Positions 55,339 to 63,868 of a DNA stretch of 64,000 nt are shown here, in pieces (position 1 is the stretch's first letter; each line of letters opens with the position of its first letter). The position numbers and the translations under genes are program-made. This stretch comes from Denitrovibrio acetiphilus DSM 12809 (lineage in GTDB: Bacteria > Chrysiogenota > Deferribacteres > Deferribacterales > Geovibrionaceae). Below the pieces are notes generated by a model that saw only the letters and a program-made list of their open reading frames with translations, had not been told where the DNA came from and ran no database searches. The stretch is taken from assembly GCF_000025725.1 (NCBI RefSeq), contig NC_013943.1:1116001-1180000 (forward strand), given 5' to 3'.

Positions 55339-56712
55339 ATGTCCTCAAAGATAGCCTTTGTCTGTAACCACAGGCGAACAGCTACTTTTAAACGGGTCGC
55401 TGAAAGGCTGGAGAGGTCAGGACATAAGGCTTTCTGGATATCAACTGGTTCCGGACTTGTTAAAGATATTCTTGCTTCTGTGGAAGAGAGTAAAGTTGTT
55501 GATATATCAATATTTTCAGATGTTGATTTAGGTGCGTTGGCTGATCTTGAACGATATTCTGAAATATCTGTTAACGGCATGATAGCTTCAGACAGAGTTT
55601 TACGTACAAAGCCCTATAGTGTTGCACTTGCATATATTTCATGTGCATATCTGAAAATCAGAAACTTTCTGGTAAATAATAATGTTGAGATTGTTTTTGG
55701 TGAAGCAACATGGGGGGGAGAGCTCGTTTGTGCTGCTGTCTGCCGTGAACTGGGTATACCATTCCTTAAACCTGTTACAATAAGGTGTCCGTCCGGACGC
55801 TTTGCCTTTTTCGAAGGGGTCTTTTTGCGGGAGCCCGTTGCTACCGGTAAAACTGTTGATATCAGTGTTGGGCAGGAACTCTATGATAGCTTCGTGACCC
55901 GCTGGAAAAAACCTTTTTATATGAATCTCCCCCGTAAGAGTCTTATTAAATCATTTTGTTATCACGCCGTAAGACATTTGCGCGGTGATGTTAATGATAT
56001 GACTATGCCTTCGTTTTTCAGCCTTGTTTCAGATAAGCTCAGAAACTTTATAAACAGCATAGCTGTAAGGATAGGCTGTAACTGTGGTCTACCGCAGAAA
56101 TACTGCTATTTTCCTTTGCATGTTCAGCCGGAAGCTACTATTGATATTCTCGGTTTGTACTGTGCGAATCAGAAAGAGCTAATAAATAATCTTGCCAAAG
56201 CTATGCCTGCCGGGGTTAAGCTTGTGGTTAAGCCTCATCCGCTTAAATCTATTGGTATGGATTTCTACAGGTATCTTAAACGAAACCCTGTCGTTGTGGT
56301 CGCGAATCCGGTGACAAACAGCGAAACACTAATAAGAAATGCTTCTGCTGTGGTTTCAGTTAGCGGGACAGCGTGTCTTGAAGCGGGTATATATGGAATA
56401 CCAGCTTTTGTCTTTGCTGACATGTATTTCCAGCAGTTGAGCTCTGTTAAACATGTTGAGTCTTTTGGGGAAATATACAGTGTTTTAAAATCAACAAGGG
56501 AACGTAAGCACCACGTTGAAAGCACATACCGGTTTCTTGCTAAAATGTATTCTGTGTCATATGACGGGTATGCGGAGTCGCCGGATGTATATGCTGATGC
56601 TCTGAGTGAACAAAACATCAGCAATATCGTTATTGGATTTAAAGAAATGATCGATTACTACTCTTCTTCAAAATCAGCTACCGCTGACTCGATCTGCTCA
56701 AGATTGATCTGA
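55339..56712 (+). CDS. Capsule polysaccharide biosynthesis-type protein
   Basis: 457 aa, resembling the KpsS/LipB-like capsule family: N-terminal KIAFVCNHRRTATFKRVAERL, the YFPLHVQPEATIDI stretch (about residue 255), VKLVVKPHPL and SVSGTACLEAGIYGIPAFVF, typical of the GT-B C-terminal half. Likely a glycosyltransferase acting on a surface glycan. No further glycan genes nearby. Its 3' end overlaps the convergent gene by 55 bp. Confidence 0.72.
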   Translation: MSSKIAFVCNHRRTATFKRVAERLERSGHKAFWISTGSGLVKDILASVEESKVVDISIFSDVDLGALADLERYSEISVNGMIASDRVLRTKPYSVALAYISCAYLKIRNFLVNNNVEIVFGEATWGGELVCAAVCRELGIPFLKPVTIRCPSGRFAFFEGVFLREPVATGKTVDISVGQELYDSFVTRWKKPFYMNLPRKSLIKSFCYHAVRHLRGDVNDMTMPSFFSLVSDKLRNFINSIAVRIGCNCGLPQKYCYFPLHVQPEATIDILGLYCANQKELINNLAKAMPAGVKLVVKPHPLKSIGMDFYRYLKRNPVVVVANPVTNSETLIRNASAVVSVSGTACLEAGIYGIPAFVFADMYFQQLSSVKHVESFGEIYSVLKSTRERKHHVESTYRFLAKMYSVSYDGYAESPDVYADALSEQNISNIVIGFKEMIDYYSSSKSATADSICSRLI

Positions 56713-57545
56713 TATGCTTCAAAGAGGGACGATTTTGCCTCTTCTGGTGATATATGCATACCTGAAACCACTATTTCTGTTTTGTGTTTAAGCTTTGCGC
56801 TGTAAAGATCGTGCTCTTCTGTTGACTGTTCATCAAAGTTTTTCCCTGCAACTTTAAGCTTGCCAGCAAAATTTTCTTCGAGCACTTTTTTTATAAACTT
56901 CCTGACAAGGTCTTTATCCAGCGAGCCTTTGGTGTGCCCCATAGAGACTGCAAGGTCTATTTTGAGCCCTTTCAGGGTGTTGAGCATTTCAAAATTACTT
57001 CCGTATTCACTATCCAATACATTGTCTACAAAATCGAGAGCCGGGGCTTCTATGCTTATGTTAAGCTTACGGTAGACTTCCCACTGTGTAACCTGATCGT
57101 AGGCGTTGTTTATGAAGATTGGGGTGCACCCTGCGGACTGATCATCTGTGAGCCATCGGGCAAAATCTGCGAAACCTGATGCACCCGGTCCGAATCCGCC
57201 GGAGAACATTATGACGCACTGAAGCATCGGGTCAATTAGCCCGTAGCTTATGTCACCAAGCATTCCGCCTTCAAGCGGTGCTTCCTCTATGTCGCCCTCA
57301 CGGTTAAACCAAACGGGTAGAAATTGTTTCTCTTTGATAAGACTGACAAAATGAAGCTTGCGGTCAGAAATTTCTATCGGGTCGAAGATCTTAAACATCA
57401 GCTCTTTAGATCGCCCATCGAAGAAACCGAAATCCATCCCTCCGTCAGCAAGTGTTGTGAGCCTGTCGTCAAGATCGTGGTAAAAAACTTCTTCAGCGGC
57501 TTCAAGCCTATAGTAGTTGATCGTAATATTTTTTCTTTCAGACAT
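56658..57545 (-). CDS. Hypothetical protein, 295 aa
   Basis: Unrecognised. Soluble, acidic. N-terminal ITINYYRLE, middle ISYGLIDPMLQCVIMFSGGFGPGASGFADFARWL, and C-terminal KLKHKTEIVVSGMHISPEEAKSSLFEAYQ. Divergent from the DUF77-like gene. AAGGGAA ~9 bp before the ATG. Confidence 0.68.
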   Translation of the reverse strand: MSERKNITINYYRLEAAEEVFYHDLDDRLTTLADGGMDFGFFDGRSKELMFKIFDPIEISDRKLHFVSLIKEKQFLPVWFNREGDIEEAPLEGGMLGDISYGLIDPMLQCVIMFSGGFGPGASGFADFARWLTDDQSAGCTPIFINNAYDQVTQWEVYRKLNISIEAPALDFVDNVLDSEYGSNFEMLNTLKGLKIDLAVSMGHTKGSLDKDLVRKFIKKVLEENFAGKLKVAGKNFDEQSTEEHDLYSAKLKHKTEIVVSGMHISPEEAKSSLFEAYQINLEQIESAVADFEEE

Positions 57546-57622
57546 ATTATTATTCCCTTGAGTTTATGAGGTCTCATCTTATACTATCACTTAGTGATTG
57601 CAAACGATTTTTGTTGAGGTGA

Positions 57623-57919
57623 ATGATGAGTGCAATGGCTTTTGTTTCGATAACACCGCTGGGAGATGGCGAAAGTGTTTCCTGCTATGTTTCGAGAGCC
57701 GTTAAAGTTATAAAAGAAAGTGGTCTGGAGTGGCAGCTGACCCCTATGGGAACCATTATCGAAGGGGACAGGCTTGAGGATGTTCTCGCTGTTATAAACA
57801 AAGCGTCAGAGATCCTTGAAGAGTGCAACAGGCTTTCTATATCCATAAAGATAGACTACAGGAGAGACAGAGCAGGCGGATTAGACAAAAAAGTTAAGTC
57901 TGTTTTGGAAAAGCTGTAA
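57623..57919 (+). CDS. MTH1187/YkoF-type thiamine-binding family protein
   Basis: 98 aa of the DUF77 family: AFVSITPLGDGESVSCYVSRAVKVIKESGLEWQLTPMGTIIEGD. Ferredoxin-like fold; some members bind thiamine. GAGGTG before ATG 57623 (or 57626). Confidence 0.9.
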   Translation: MMSAMAFVSITPLGDGESVSCYVSRAVKVIKESGLEWQLTPMGTIIEGDRLEDVLAVINKASEILEECNRLSISIKIDYRRDRAGGLDKKVKSVLEKL

Positions 57920-58072
57920 TATTATTTTATACACAAATATTAAGCATTGAATTAAGTAATTGGATTTCCTGCCGACTTGTTAGTTATATTTAGTAAAGCT
58001 GATTTTGTTTTGGTATGTGATTTGCTCTATAACAGGCATCAATTACTATTGTAAGTGCACTTGAGGTGTAAG

Positions 58073-58252
58073 GTGAAACCAGATAATGCTGTATACGGCA
58101 CAAGTGAACATCTTTCAGAAAGGGTTGAAGAACTAAAAGAGGTGTTGAAGCGCCTCCATAAGCACGGCTCTCTGCTGGATAAACAGAAGCATAAACTTGC
58201 AGATGTAGTCGACAGCATGGAAGAGATGCTTGATAAGCAATTGTCGAGTTAG
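58073..58252 (+). CDS. Small coiled-coil protein, 59 aa
   Basis: GTG-initiated with GAGGTG 6-9 bp upstream. Helical, heptad-like (VEELKEVLKRLHKHGSLLDKQKHKLADVVDSMEEMLDKQL). Unrecognised; may be a cytoplasmic adaptor. Confidence 0.5.
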   Translation: MKPDNAVYGTSEHLSERVEELKEVLKRLHKHGSLLDKQKHKLADVVDSMEEMLDKQLSS

Positions 58253-58583
58253 TACATTTTGATTTGGGAAGAATATATCTGAGCAAGGATGAACTTGTTT
58301 CTTTGTAGAATATATGCTGCACTCAAAACAGGTTAAGTTGACTCATTCGCCGTAGACAGCAGAAGTTGCTAAAATATTATTTCTATAAAAAATGAAAATT
58401 CATACTCTATCTGAGGATATGGGACATTTTGTTGTGTTAGTGTTAAATATGTTCTGTGTGGCTTATCAATTAACCCTGTGTACTTTTTTATCGTCAATAT
58501 GGAAAAATATTCCTTAATTTCTTCATGTTTTTTTCTTAATCGCTGAAATCAATGTCAATTCAGGTAATTATTTCCTTAAAAAA
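58253..58583. other. Gene-free stretch upstream of sigma-54 promoter
   Basis: 331 bp with no convincing coding frame. Probably holds the activator-binding sites for the sigma-54 promoter at 58584; no unambiguous inverted repeat was seen. Confidence 0.4.
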
Positions 58584-58600
58584 CTGGCACATCTCTTGTT
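58584..58600 (+). promoter_or_regulatory. Sigma-54-type promoter
   Basis: CTGGCAC-N5-TTGTT: GG (58586-58587) and GT (58598-58599) 10 bp apart; only one deviation (C to T) from the consensus -12 core. 35 bp before ATG 58635. Confidence 0.78.
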
Positions 58601-58634
58601 ATAAGTAACAACGAGAGAGAAACAGGAGCTAACT

Positions 58635-59039
58635 ATGGCATCAACAGCGGTTAACGGACAGAACTTCTTTCACAGCAGTAGCTTCAGCGAAAATGTAGTC
58701 TATGCTGCGCCTAATGAACAGATACTTGACAGAGTGTATGACTTTCCTGAAGCCCTGCCTGAGAAAGCTATGGACATGGTGGTGGAAATGGCATCCGATG
58801 ACAGCATTTCTAACAGAGAGATGGACTATATATATTTCATAGTTGTCACCCTACCTCTGATGGCAACATCAGGAATGTTTAAAGATCAGAAAAACTGGTT
58901 TCTTAAAGAGAACAGAGTAAGTTTTAAAGATTATATAAGATACAGGCTTAACAAGCTTAACTATATGTCAGTGAACAGCAATGATCAGCAATTTTGCGAA
59001 CGTATCAGGCAGCTTCTATGGAGATTTTCTGTCGTTTGA
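58635..59039 (+). CDS. Hypothetical protein under sigma-54-type promoter
   Basis: 134 aa, unrecognised. Polar N-terminus (ASTAVNGQNFFHSSSFSENVVYAAPNEQ), then a mostly helical body (ALPEKAMDMVVEMASDDSISNREMDYIYFIVVTLPLMA). RBS CAGGAG. Followed by a structured region and terminator at 59111-59140. Confidence 0.68.
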   Translation: MASTAVNGQNFFHSSSFSENVVYAAPNEQILDRVYDFPEALPEKAMDMVVEMASDDSISNREMDYIYFIVVTLPLMATSGMFKDQKNWFLKENRVSFKDYIRYRLNKLNYMSVNSNDQQFCERIRQLLWRFSVV

Positions 59040-59110
59040 CATCGCAAAACCGCGTAAAGCGGCAATAACTTTGGCGTCGAAAGCGTGAAGTAATTCGCGT
59101 TATACTGTCC

Positions 59111-59141
59111 TGGGGGTGCATTAGTGGTGTGCCCCCTTTTT
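59111..59141 (+). terminator. Terminator between the sigma-54 gene and the Tn7-like end
   Basis: GGGGGTGCA/TGTGCCCCC-type stem with ~10-base loop, followed by TTTTT. It lies about 12 bp before the putative transposon end at 59153. Confidence 0.75.
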
Positions 59142-59152
59142 AATTCAAAAAG

Positions 59153-59243
59153 TGTATCTTTCTAATCAAGTTTGACACTTTTCTAATTGGTCTGACATTT
59201 TTCTATTTAGTTGGACAATTTTTCAATTAGTCCGACATTCAGG
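59153..59243. repeat. Tn7-like transposon end with four ~21-bp TnsB-type repeats
   Basis: Repeat units begin at 59161, 59182, 59202 and 59223, each close to TCTAATTAGTCTGACATTTT. Tn7-family ends start with TGT and hold several ~20-22-bp TnsB sites; here TGTATC at 59153 is the candidate terminus. tnsA begins 45 bp further on. Confidence 0.75.
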
Positions 59244-59287
59244 TTTTATAGTGTTATACTATAGAAAATTGCTTTCAAGGTGATTAC

Positions 59288-60025
59288 ATGCCTGATCTTT
59301 CTTATGGACAACCTCAACTCAGCGAATATGAACCCGCTATCAAAATTCCCTGCACGAAAGGTCTTAACTCAACTGTCAGCAGAATAAATGGCAGTAAGAC
59401 AAGCAGGGTGCATCATCTGCTTTCCCGTAATGAGACAAGGTATTTCTATTATCTTGAGTGGGCGACTAATGTAAGTGATATCCGTGAGCAGTTTCCATTA
59501 GATATTGCTGAGACCAGAGAGATAGCAAACAAACTCGACTTAAAGCACGCTAATGTCAGAGGCAATGACATAATAATGACAACGGATTTCCTTATTTCTA
59601 TTGATAATAATCATGTTATTGCCAGAACATTTAAAATGAGCAAAGAGCTCAATAAAAAGAGTGTTCTTAAAAAGTTTGCTGTTGAAAAAGAGTACTGGGA
59701 CAGACGTGGTGTTGACTGGGGTATCGTGACAGAAAATGAAATCGACAACGTAATTGTTGCTAATATAGAGTTTTATCACCGTAGTCGTAGCTACCTCCAA
59801 GACGAAAAGATATCAGAAGAACACGTAAATGCAGTGCTCAGAGGCATTGGTACTGCTGAAGACAATCTGAAGAATGTTCTTTTGGGTACTGATGAGTATT
59901 ATGGTTTAGAGGTTGGACAAGCATTAAGTATATTTAAATGTCTGGTATTTAAGAAAAGAATAAAAGTGGATATGAGAAACAAATTTAGCATATCAATGAA
60001 ATGTAGGGATATTCAGGTGATGTAA
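59288..60025 (+). CDS. tnsA: TnsA-like endonuclease of a Tn7-like transposon
   Basis: 245 aa. HHLLSRNETRYFYYLEWATNVSDIREQFPL carries the catalytic Glu region, IIMTTDFLIS the catalytic Asp, and ARTFKMSKELNKK with KEYWDRRG the Lys/Trp region of TnsA_N. TnsA cuts the 5' ends of the transposon together with TnsB. AAGGTGA before ATG. Confidence 0.9.
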   Translation: MPDLSYGQPQLSEYEPAIKIPCTKGLNSTVSRINGSKTSRVHHLLSRNETRYFYYLEWATNVSDIREQFPLDIAETREIANKLDLKHANVRGNDIIMTTDFLISIDNNHVIARTFKMSKELNKKSVLKKFAVEKEYWDRRGVDWGIVTENEIDNVIVANIEFYHRSRSYLQDEKISEEHVNAVLRGIGTAEDNLKNVLLGTDEYYGLEVGQALSIFKCLVFKKRIKVDMRNKFSISMKCRDIQVM

Positions 60026-60027
60026 AA

Positions 60028-60984
60028 ATGATGATAGCAAAGAATCAGGTGCTTAAACTGGATGATGATAGATTAGTGAGAGTCTTGTGGGTTGATCCAA
60101 AGAGCGAGTTTGCGTTTATCTTTGATATAGAATCGTTATCAGTTCCGGAAAGGATAAGTATGCAGGAATTGTTTAACTCTTCAGAACCAGACGAAGATCT
60201 ATATGCGTATATCTTTGATGAGGAAGAGATTCCTGGAAATCATAAAACCAGAAGAGATAACAGGTGGAAGATAATATCAAGCATTGTATCTGAAGAACCT
60301 GAGATATACATGAAGAATCAGCGAGGTTTGCTTATTCAGGAGCTATCTCGTGTGACAGGATCACAGAAAAAGAGAATTTACGTTAATCTTAAACAATATT
60401 GGCAAAGGGGAATGACAAAGAATGCTCTGCTGCCTGACTACAATAACTGCGGCAGGTACGAGCATAGGGATGATGTGGCGAAATCCGGACGTAAAAGGAA
60501 ACATGCCGACAGGCTAGGTAATGGGGTTAAACTTACCCCCGAAATTAAAAAGATATTCCTGAAGGCATTCAAAAAATACAACAAAAATGCTCATAGACAA
60601 ACCTATAAAGGAGCATACGAAGATATGATTGCTGAGTATTTTCGAGAAGAGACTCACAGTGAAGGTGATAAGCAGCTTTATCCTTCCTATGGACAGTTTG
60701 TGAGGTTCTATCATGAAACTTATAGCAACGAAGAGGCTTTAAGATTTAAAAAAGGCACTAAAAAGTATATGAAGGACTACAGACCTGTTCTTGGTGATTC
60801 ATCAGGGGAAGCTAATTGCCCTGGTGGTCAATACCAGATCGATGCAACAATTGCCGATATCTACCTTGTTTCAGGCATGAACAGAGATTGGATTGTAGGC
60901 AGACCAGTGCTGTATTTTTGTGTGGATGTGTTTACCAGAATGGTCGCTGGCTTTTATGTCGGGTTTACTGGCCCTTCTTTGGAA
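60028..60984 (+). pseudogene. tnsB: TnsB-like transposase, truncated by IS3
   Basis: 319 native codons of an expected ~700. N-terminal winged-helix region, then the start of the integrase core with the first catalytic Asp in QYQIDATIADIYLV and VDVFTRMVAGFYVGF. The second catalytic Asp and the Glu are missing, and the frame continues ~10 codons into the IS3 end. tnsC, tniQ/tnsD and cargo are not found beyond the IS3, so the transposon is defective here. Confidence 0.87.
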
Positions 60985-61013
60985 AGAGGTGGTCCCCATA
61001 TTCTGTACAGTTT

Positions 61014-61883
61014 TTAGACCGAAATAAGGTGTAAACTCTCAGTCATTTTATCATCTTTTTTCCAAATCTGAATCCCTAATCCGTTATAAGCTTCATATGG
61101 TGTTCTATCAGCCAGAGAAGAATGCGGTCTCCTAGTGTTGTATAAATTTATCCAGTTACTAAGCCCTCGCTTCAGATCGTGGCCGTTATCAAATGCATGC
61201 AGATATACGAAGCTATACTTCAATGTCCTCCAGATTCGCTCGATCATGACATTATCCATCCAGCGGCCTCTGCCATCCATAGAGATTCTAACACCAGCAT
61301 CTTTAAGAGTCTGTGTGAACTCATAGCTGGTAAACTGACTGCCCTGGTCGGTGTTAAATATTTCAGGTGTTCCGTATTTTTCAAGAGCCTCTTCCAGTGC
61401 AGCAACACAGAAATCAGAATCAAGACTGTTTGAGAGTCTCCAGCTCAGAACTTTTCTGCTGTACCAGTCCATAATTGCCACCAGATAGAGAAATCCACGC
61501 CTCATAGGCATGTAAGTAATATCTGAACACCAAACCTGATTGGGACGGCTTATATCCAGCCCCCTGAGCAGATACGGGTACTTTTTATGAGCAGGATGAG
61601 GATTACTGGTCTTAGGCTTCTGATAAACAGCAGCTATCCCCATCTTATTCATCAGTCTGCGTATACGCTTACGACCAACATTGTATCCATACCTTCGGAG
61701 AGTCTTTGACATCTGCCTGGAGCCGAAGTCAGGCGTCATCATAAACTGCTCGTCTATAATACGCATAAGTTCAAGGTTTAAAGCAGACTCTCCAGACTCT
61801 TGATAATAAAAGCTGGAGCGACTGATACTAAGAAGCCGGCACTGCTTGCTAATTGAGAGCTTGCTTCCAGAATTTTCTATCAT
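61014..61883 (-). CDS. IS3 transposase OrfB (copy 2)
   Basis: 289 aa, complete: HTH_21 region, rve core with DITYMP/AIMDWYSRK, NTDQGSQFTS and the Glu near the NVMIERIWRTLK segment. Own ribosome binding site GGAGGAAG. Normally made as an OrfAB frameshift fusion in IS3 elements; a slip site was not identified. Confidence 0.94.
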   Translation of the reverse strand: MIENSGSKLSISKQCRLLSISRSSFYYQESGESALNLELMRIIDEQFMMTPDFGSRQMSKTLRRYGYNVGRKRIRRLMNKMGIAAVYQKPKTSNPHPAHKKYPYLLRGLDISRPNQVWCSDITYMPMRRGFLYLVAIMDWYSRKVLSWRLSNSLDSDFCVAALEEALEKYGTPEIFNTDQGSQFTSYEFTQTLKDAGVRISMDGRGRWMDNVMIERIWRTLKYSFVYLHAFDNGHDLKRGLSNWINLYNTRRPHSSLADRTPYEAYNGLGIQIWKKDDKMTESLHLISV

Positions 61884-61903
61884 AAACTTCCTCCGGGATA
61901 TGC

Positions 61904-62209
61904 TTACCGTTTCCCGAAGGCTCGTTGCAAAAAATCTCGTTCCACCGTTAGTTGTCCTATTTTTGCATGAAGATCCTTTATTTCTGCTTCTGACATTTCT
62001 TCTGACTTGCTGGACTTATTTGAAAAGATTGTCGACATTCCTTTGATGGCTTCACTCTTCCATTTAGAAATCTGGTTCGGATGAACATTATACTTGGCTG
62101 ATAATTCCGATAAGGTCAGTTCTTCCCTCAGAGCTTCAAGAGCTACTTTTGATTTAAACTCGGCTGAGTAGCGGGTACGTTTTGTTTTTGACATCGTGTG
62201 ATCCTCCAA
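61904..62209 (-). CDS. IS3 transposase OrfA (copy 2)
   Basis: 101 aa, identical to 25475-25780; HTH_Tnp_1 plus zipper-like C-terminus. Binds the inverted repeats. Confidence 0.94.
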   Translation of the reverse strand: MEDHTMSKTKRTRYSAEFKSKVALEALREELTLSELSAKYNVHPNQISKWKSEAIKGMSTIFSNKSSKSEEMSEAEIKDLHAKIGQLTVERDFLQRAFGKR

Positions 62210-62348
62210 TATGCTTTTTCCACCTTAGCATATTGTACAGATTTCTGGGACCACCTCTTGATGCAAAATTAGAGTAGTATGCTGTGATAAAATTGTGATG
62301 GGATTTGGCTAAAAGACGGATGAGCTGCCAGAGTTAGAACTTTTTGTC

Positions 62349-63623
62349 TTATTTGGGGAATCCTGTGAAAATTAATTCATACCCGTATTTTAAAGCACTG
62401 CATTCAGGATCGGGTTTATCGAACCTGCCGTATTTTTTATAAACAGCGGCCTTGCATCCTCCTCCGCAAATACTCATGAAATGGCAGTCGGAGCATTCAT
62501 CAATATCGTATGTGTGCACTCTTATATCATTGAGAACAGGGTTACAGATTATGCTTGCAAAGCTCTCTTCTATGACGTTTCCTAGCAAAAACATAGTTTC
62601 GTGCAGTAGATGGCACGGGAACACATTTCCTTTCATGTCAATGTTTAATGTAGATTTTCCTGTACCGCAACAAAATAGATTTCTAGTGCTTTGAAGAGTG
62701 ATAATGCTCTGACTGTTTCGGGTCGAAAGCCGGTTACGCTGCTTGTGCGAAAGATTATTTTCAGAGTCTATCAAAATTTCCATAAACTTTTTATAGTCAA
62801 GAGAAATACTGCCGTCAGAATCACTTATTTTCCTATAATTATTTGGTGTATAACCTCCGCCTTTATCAACGGAATACAGCATCATCTCCTGAAAAAGATG
62901 AACATTTCCGTCGTGAATTGTGGGGGCAATAGTGAAAGGCACATTGTATTTATGTAATGTATCTACCCCTGATACGGTCTCAGCAAACGTATCCCCCCGG
63001 GTAATCTCATTGGTTTCGTCATTGGTTCCGTCAAGGCTTACTTGGACATTTTTCAGATAGTTACAGGCAGAAAGCTTATCGGCGATCTCATCATTGATTT
63101 TCGAACCGTTTGTTAATACTTGAAAATTCAGCTTCCTGTTTTCAAGTATCTCTATCAGTTTAAGAAACTCAGGATGTAAAAGAGGCTCTCCGCCTGTAAC
63201 TAATATCTGAGCATTAGGATTAAAATTTGCGACTTTTTCGACAATTTTCGCAAAAATACTAGTTTCGATATAGCTGGTTACTTGGTTACGTTTGTTAATT
63301 TTGGGCTGAATATAGCAATATTTACAATTATAATTGCATAATTCAGATACTATGACATATACAGCATCCAACGCCCCGCCGTAATTGTTCGGTCTGGATT
63401 CTCTCATCCACCCTTCGTGGTTTAGCTTATTTATAAATTTTTCAACAACAGTTTTATCTATCTGTAAGTTCTCAATGATTTCTCTAGAGGCGCAGGTATC
63501 ATATCCCTTTAGAATATGAAATAACAGCAGTTCAAAATCATTAAAACAGCTCAAAGCTCCTGTTTCATCGTTTGAGAGAATATTTAAGTTGTTGATATTG
63601 GACGACTTTGTATATGGCAGCAT
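62349..63623 (-). CDS. Radical SAM/SPASM RiPP maturase
   Basis: 424 aa. N-terminal ~80 residues form a winged-helix-like region, possibly an RRE that recognises the leader peptide. The radical SAM cluster is CNYNCKYC (Cys96, 100, 103), followed by TGGEPLLHPEF. The C-terminal SPASM region has NLFCCGTGKSTLNIDMKGNVFPCHLL, CSDCHFMSICGGGC and a final PECSALKYG, enough Cys for two auxiliary 4Fe-4S clusters. Such enzymes install thioether, C-C or epimer changes in peptides. It follows the precursor gene by 14 bp. The downstream side is cut by IS3, so export or protease genes may be missing. Confidence 0.9.
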   Translation of the reverse strand: MLPYTKSSNINNLNILSNDETGALSCFNDFELLLFHILKGYDTCASREIIENLQIDKTVVEKFINKLNHEGWMRESRPNNYGGALDAVYVIVSELCNYNCKYCYIQPKINKRNQVTSYIETSIFAKIVEKVANFNPNAQILVTGGEPLLHPEFLKLIEILENRKLNFQVLTNGSKINDEIADKLSACNYLKNVQVSLDGTNDETNEITRGDTFAETVSGVDTLHKYNVPFTIAPTIHDGNVHLFQEMMLYSVDKGGGYTPNNYRKISDSDGSISLDYKKFMEILIDSENNLSHKQRNRLSTRNSQSIITLQSTRNLFCCGTGKSTLNIDMKGNVFPCHLLHETMFLLGNVIEESFASIICNPVLNDIRVHTYDIDECSDCHFMSICGGGCKAAVYKKYGRFDKPDPECSALKYGYELIFTGFPK

Positions 63624-63637
63624 GGTCTTGTTTTCTT

Positions 63638-63868
63638 TTAGACTTCGCCACCGACACTAACGCCGCCGCCTGCTCCAAGAGACCCGCAAACAGTAAGCCT
63701 TAATTCTGTTGTTTCAACCAGACCTCTGTTTGCTTTGTTGATAGTGGAAATATCAAGCTTATCAACGTCTAGTCCTTTTGTTGTAAGAACTTCTTTTGGG
63801 TTTTCCAAAAACTTTTGTTTCATTGCGTCATCAGAGTCAATTTGTTTTAAAACATCAATTAATTGCAT
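63638..63868 (-). CDS. RiPP precursor peptide with NHLP/Nif11-like leader and Gly/Cys core
   Basis: 76 aa. Leader: MQLIDVLKQIDSDDAMKQKFLENPKEVL followed by TTKGLDVDKLDIS, matching the leader style of NHLP or Nif11-type precursors (FLENPKEVL..KGLDV). Core (about 58-76): LTVCGSLGAGGGVSVGGEV, one Cys at 61, eight Gly. A strong AAGGAGG lies 7 bp before the ATG. Sits directly upstream of a radical SAM/SPASM maturase. The core type does not match a family I can name. Confidence 0.82.
   Translation of the reverse strand: MQLIDVLKQIDSDDAMKQKFLENPKEVLTTKGLDVDKLDISTINKANRGLVETTELRLTVCGSLGAGGGVSVGGEV

Larger units (their letters stand above)
60985..62258 (-). mobile_element. IS3-family element copy 2 (intact)
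   Basis: 1274 bp between AGAGGTGGTCCC and its complement. Encodes intact orfA and orfB; its sequence matches copy 1 (21856-25829) apart from the nested IS21. No target duplication (GAA left, TGA right), suggesting a deletion or recombination at this site. Confidence 0.92.
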
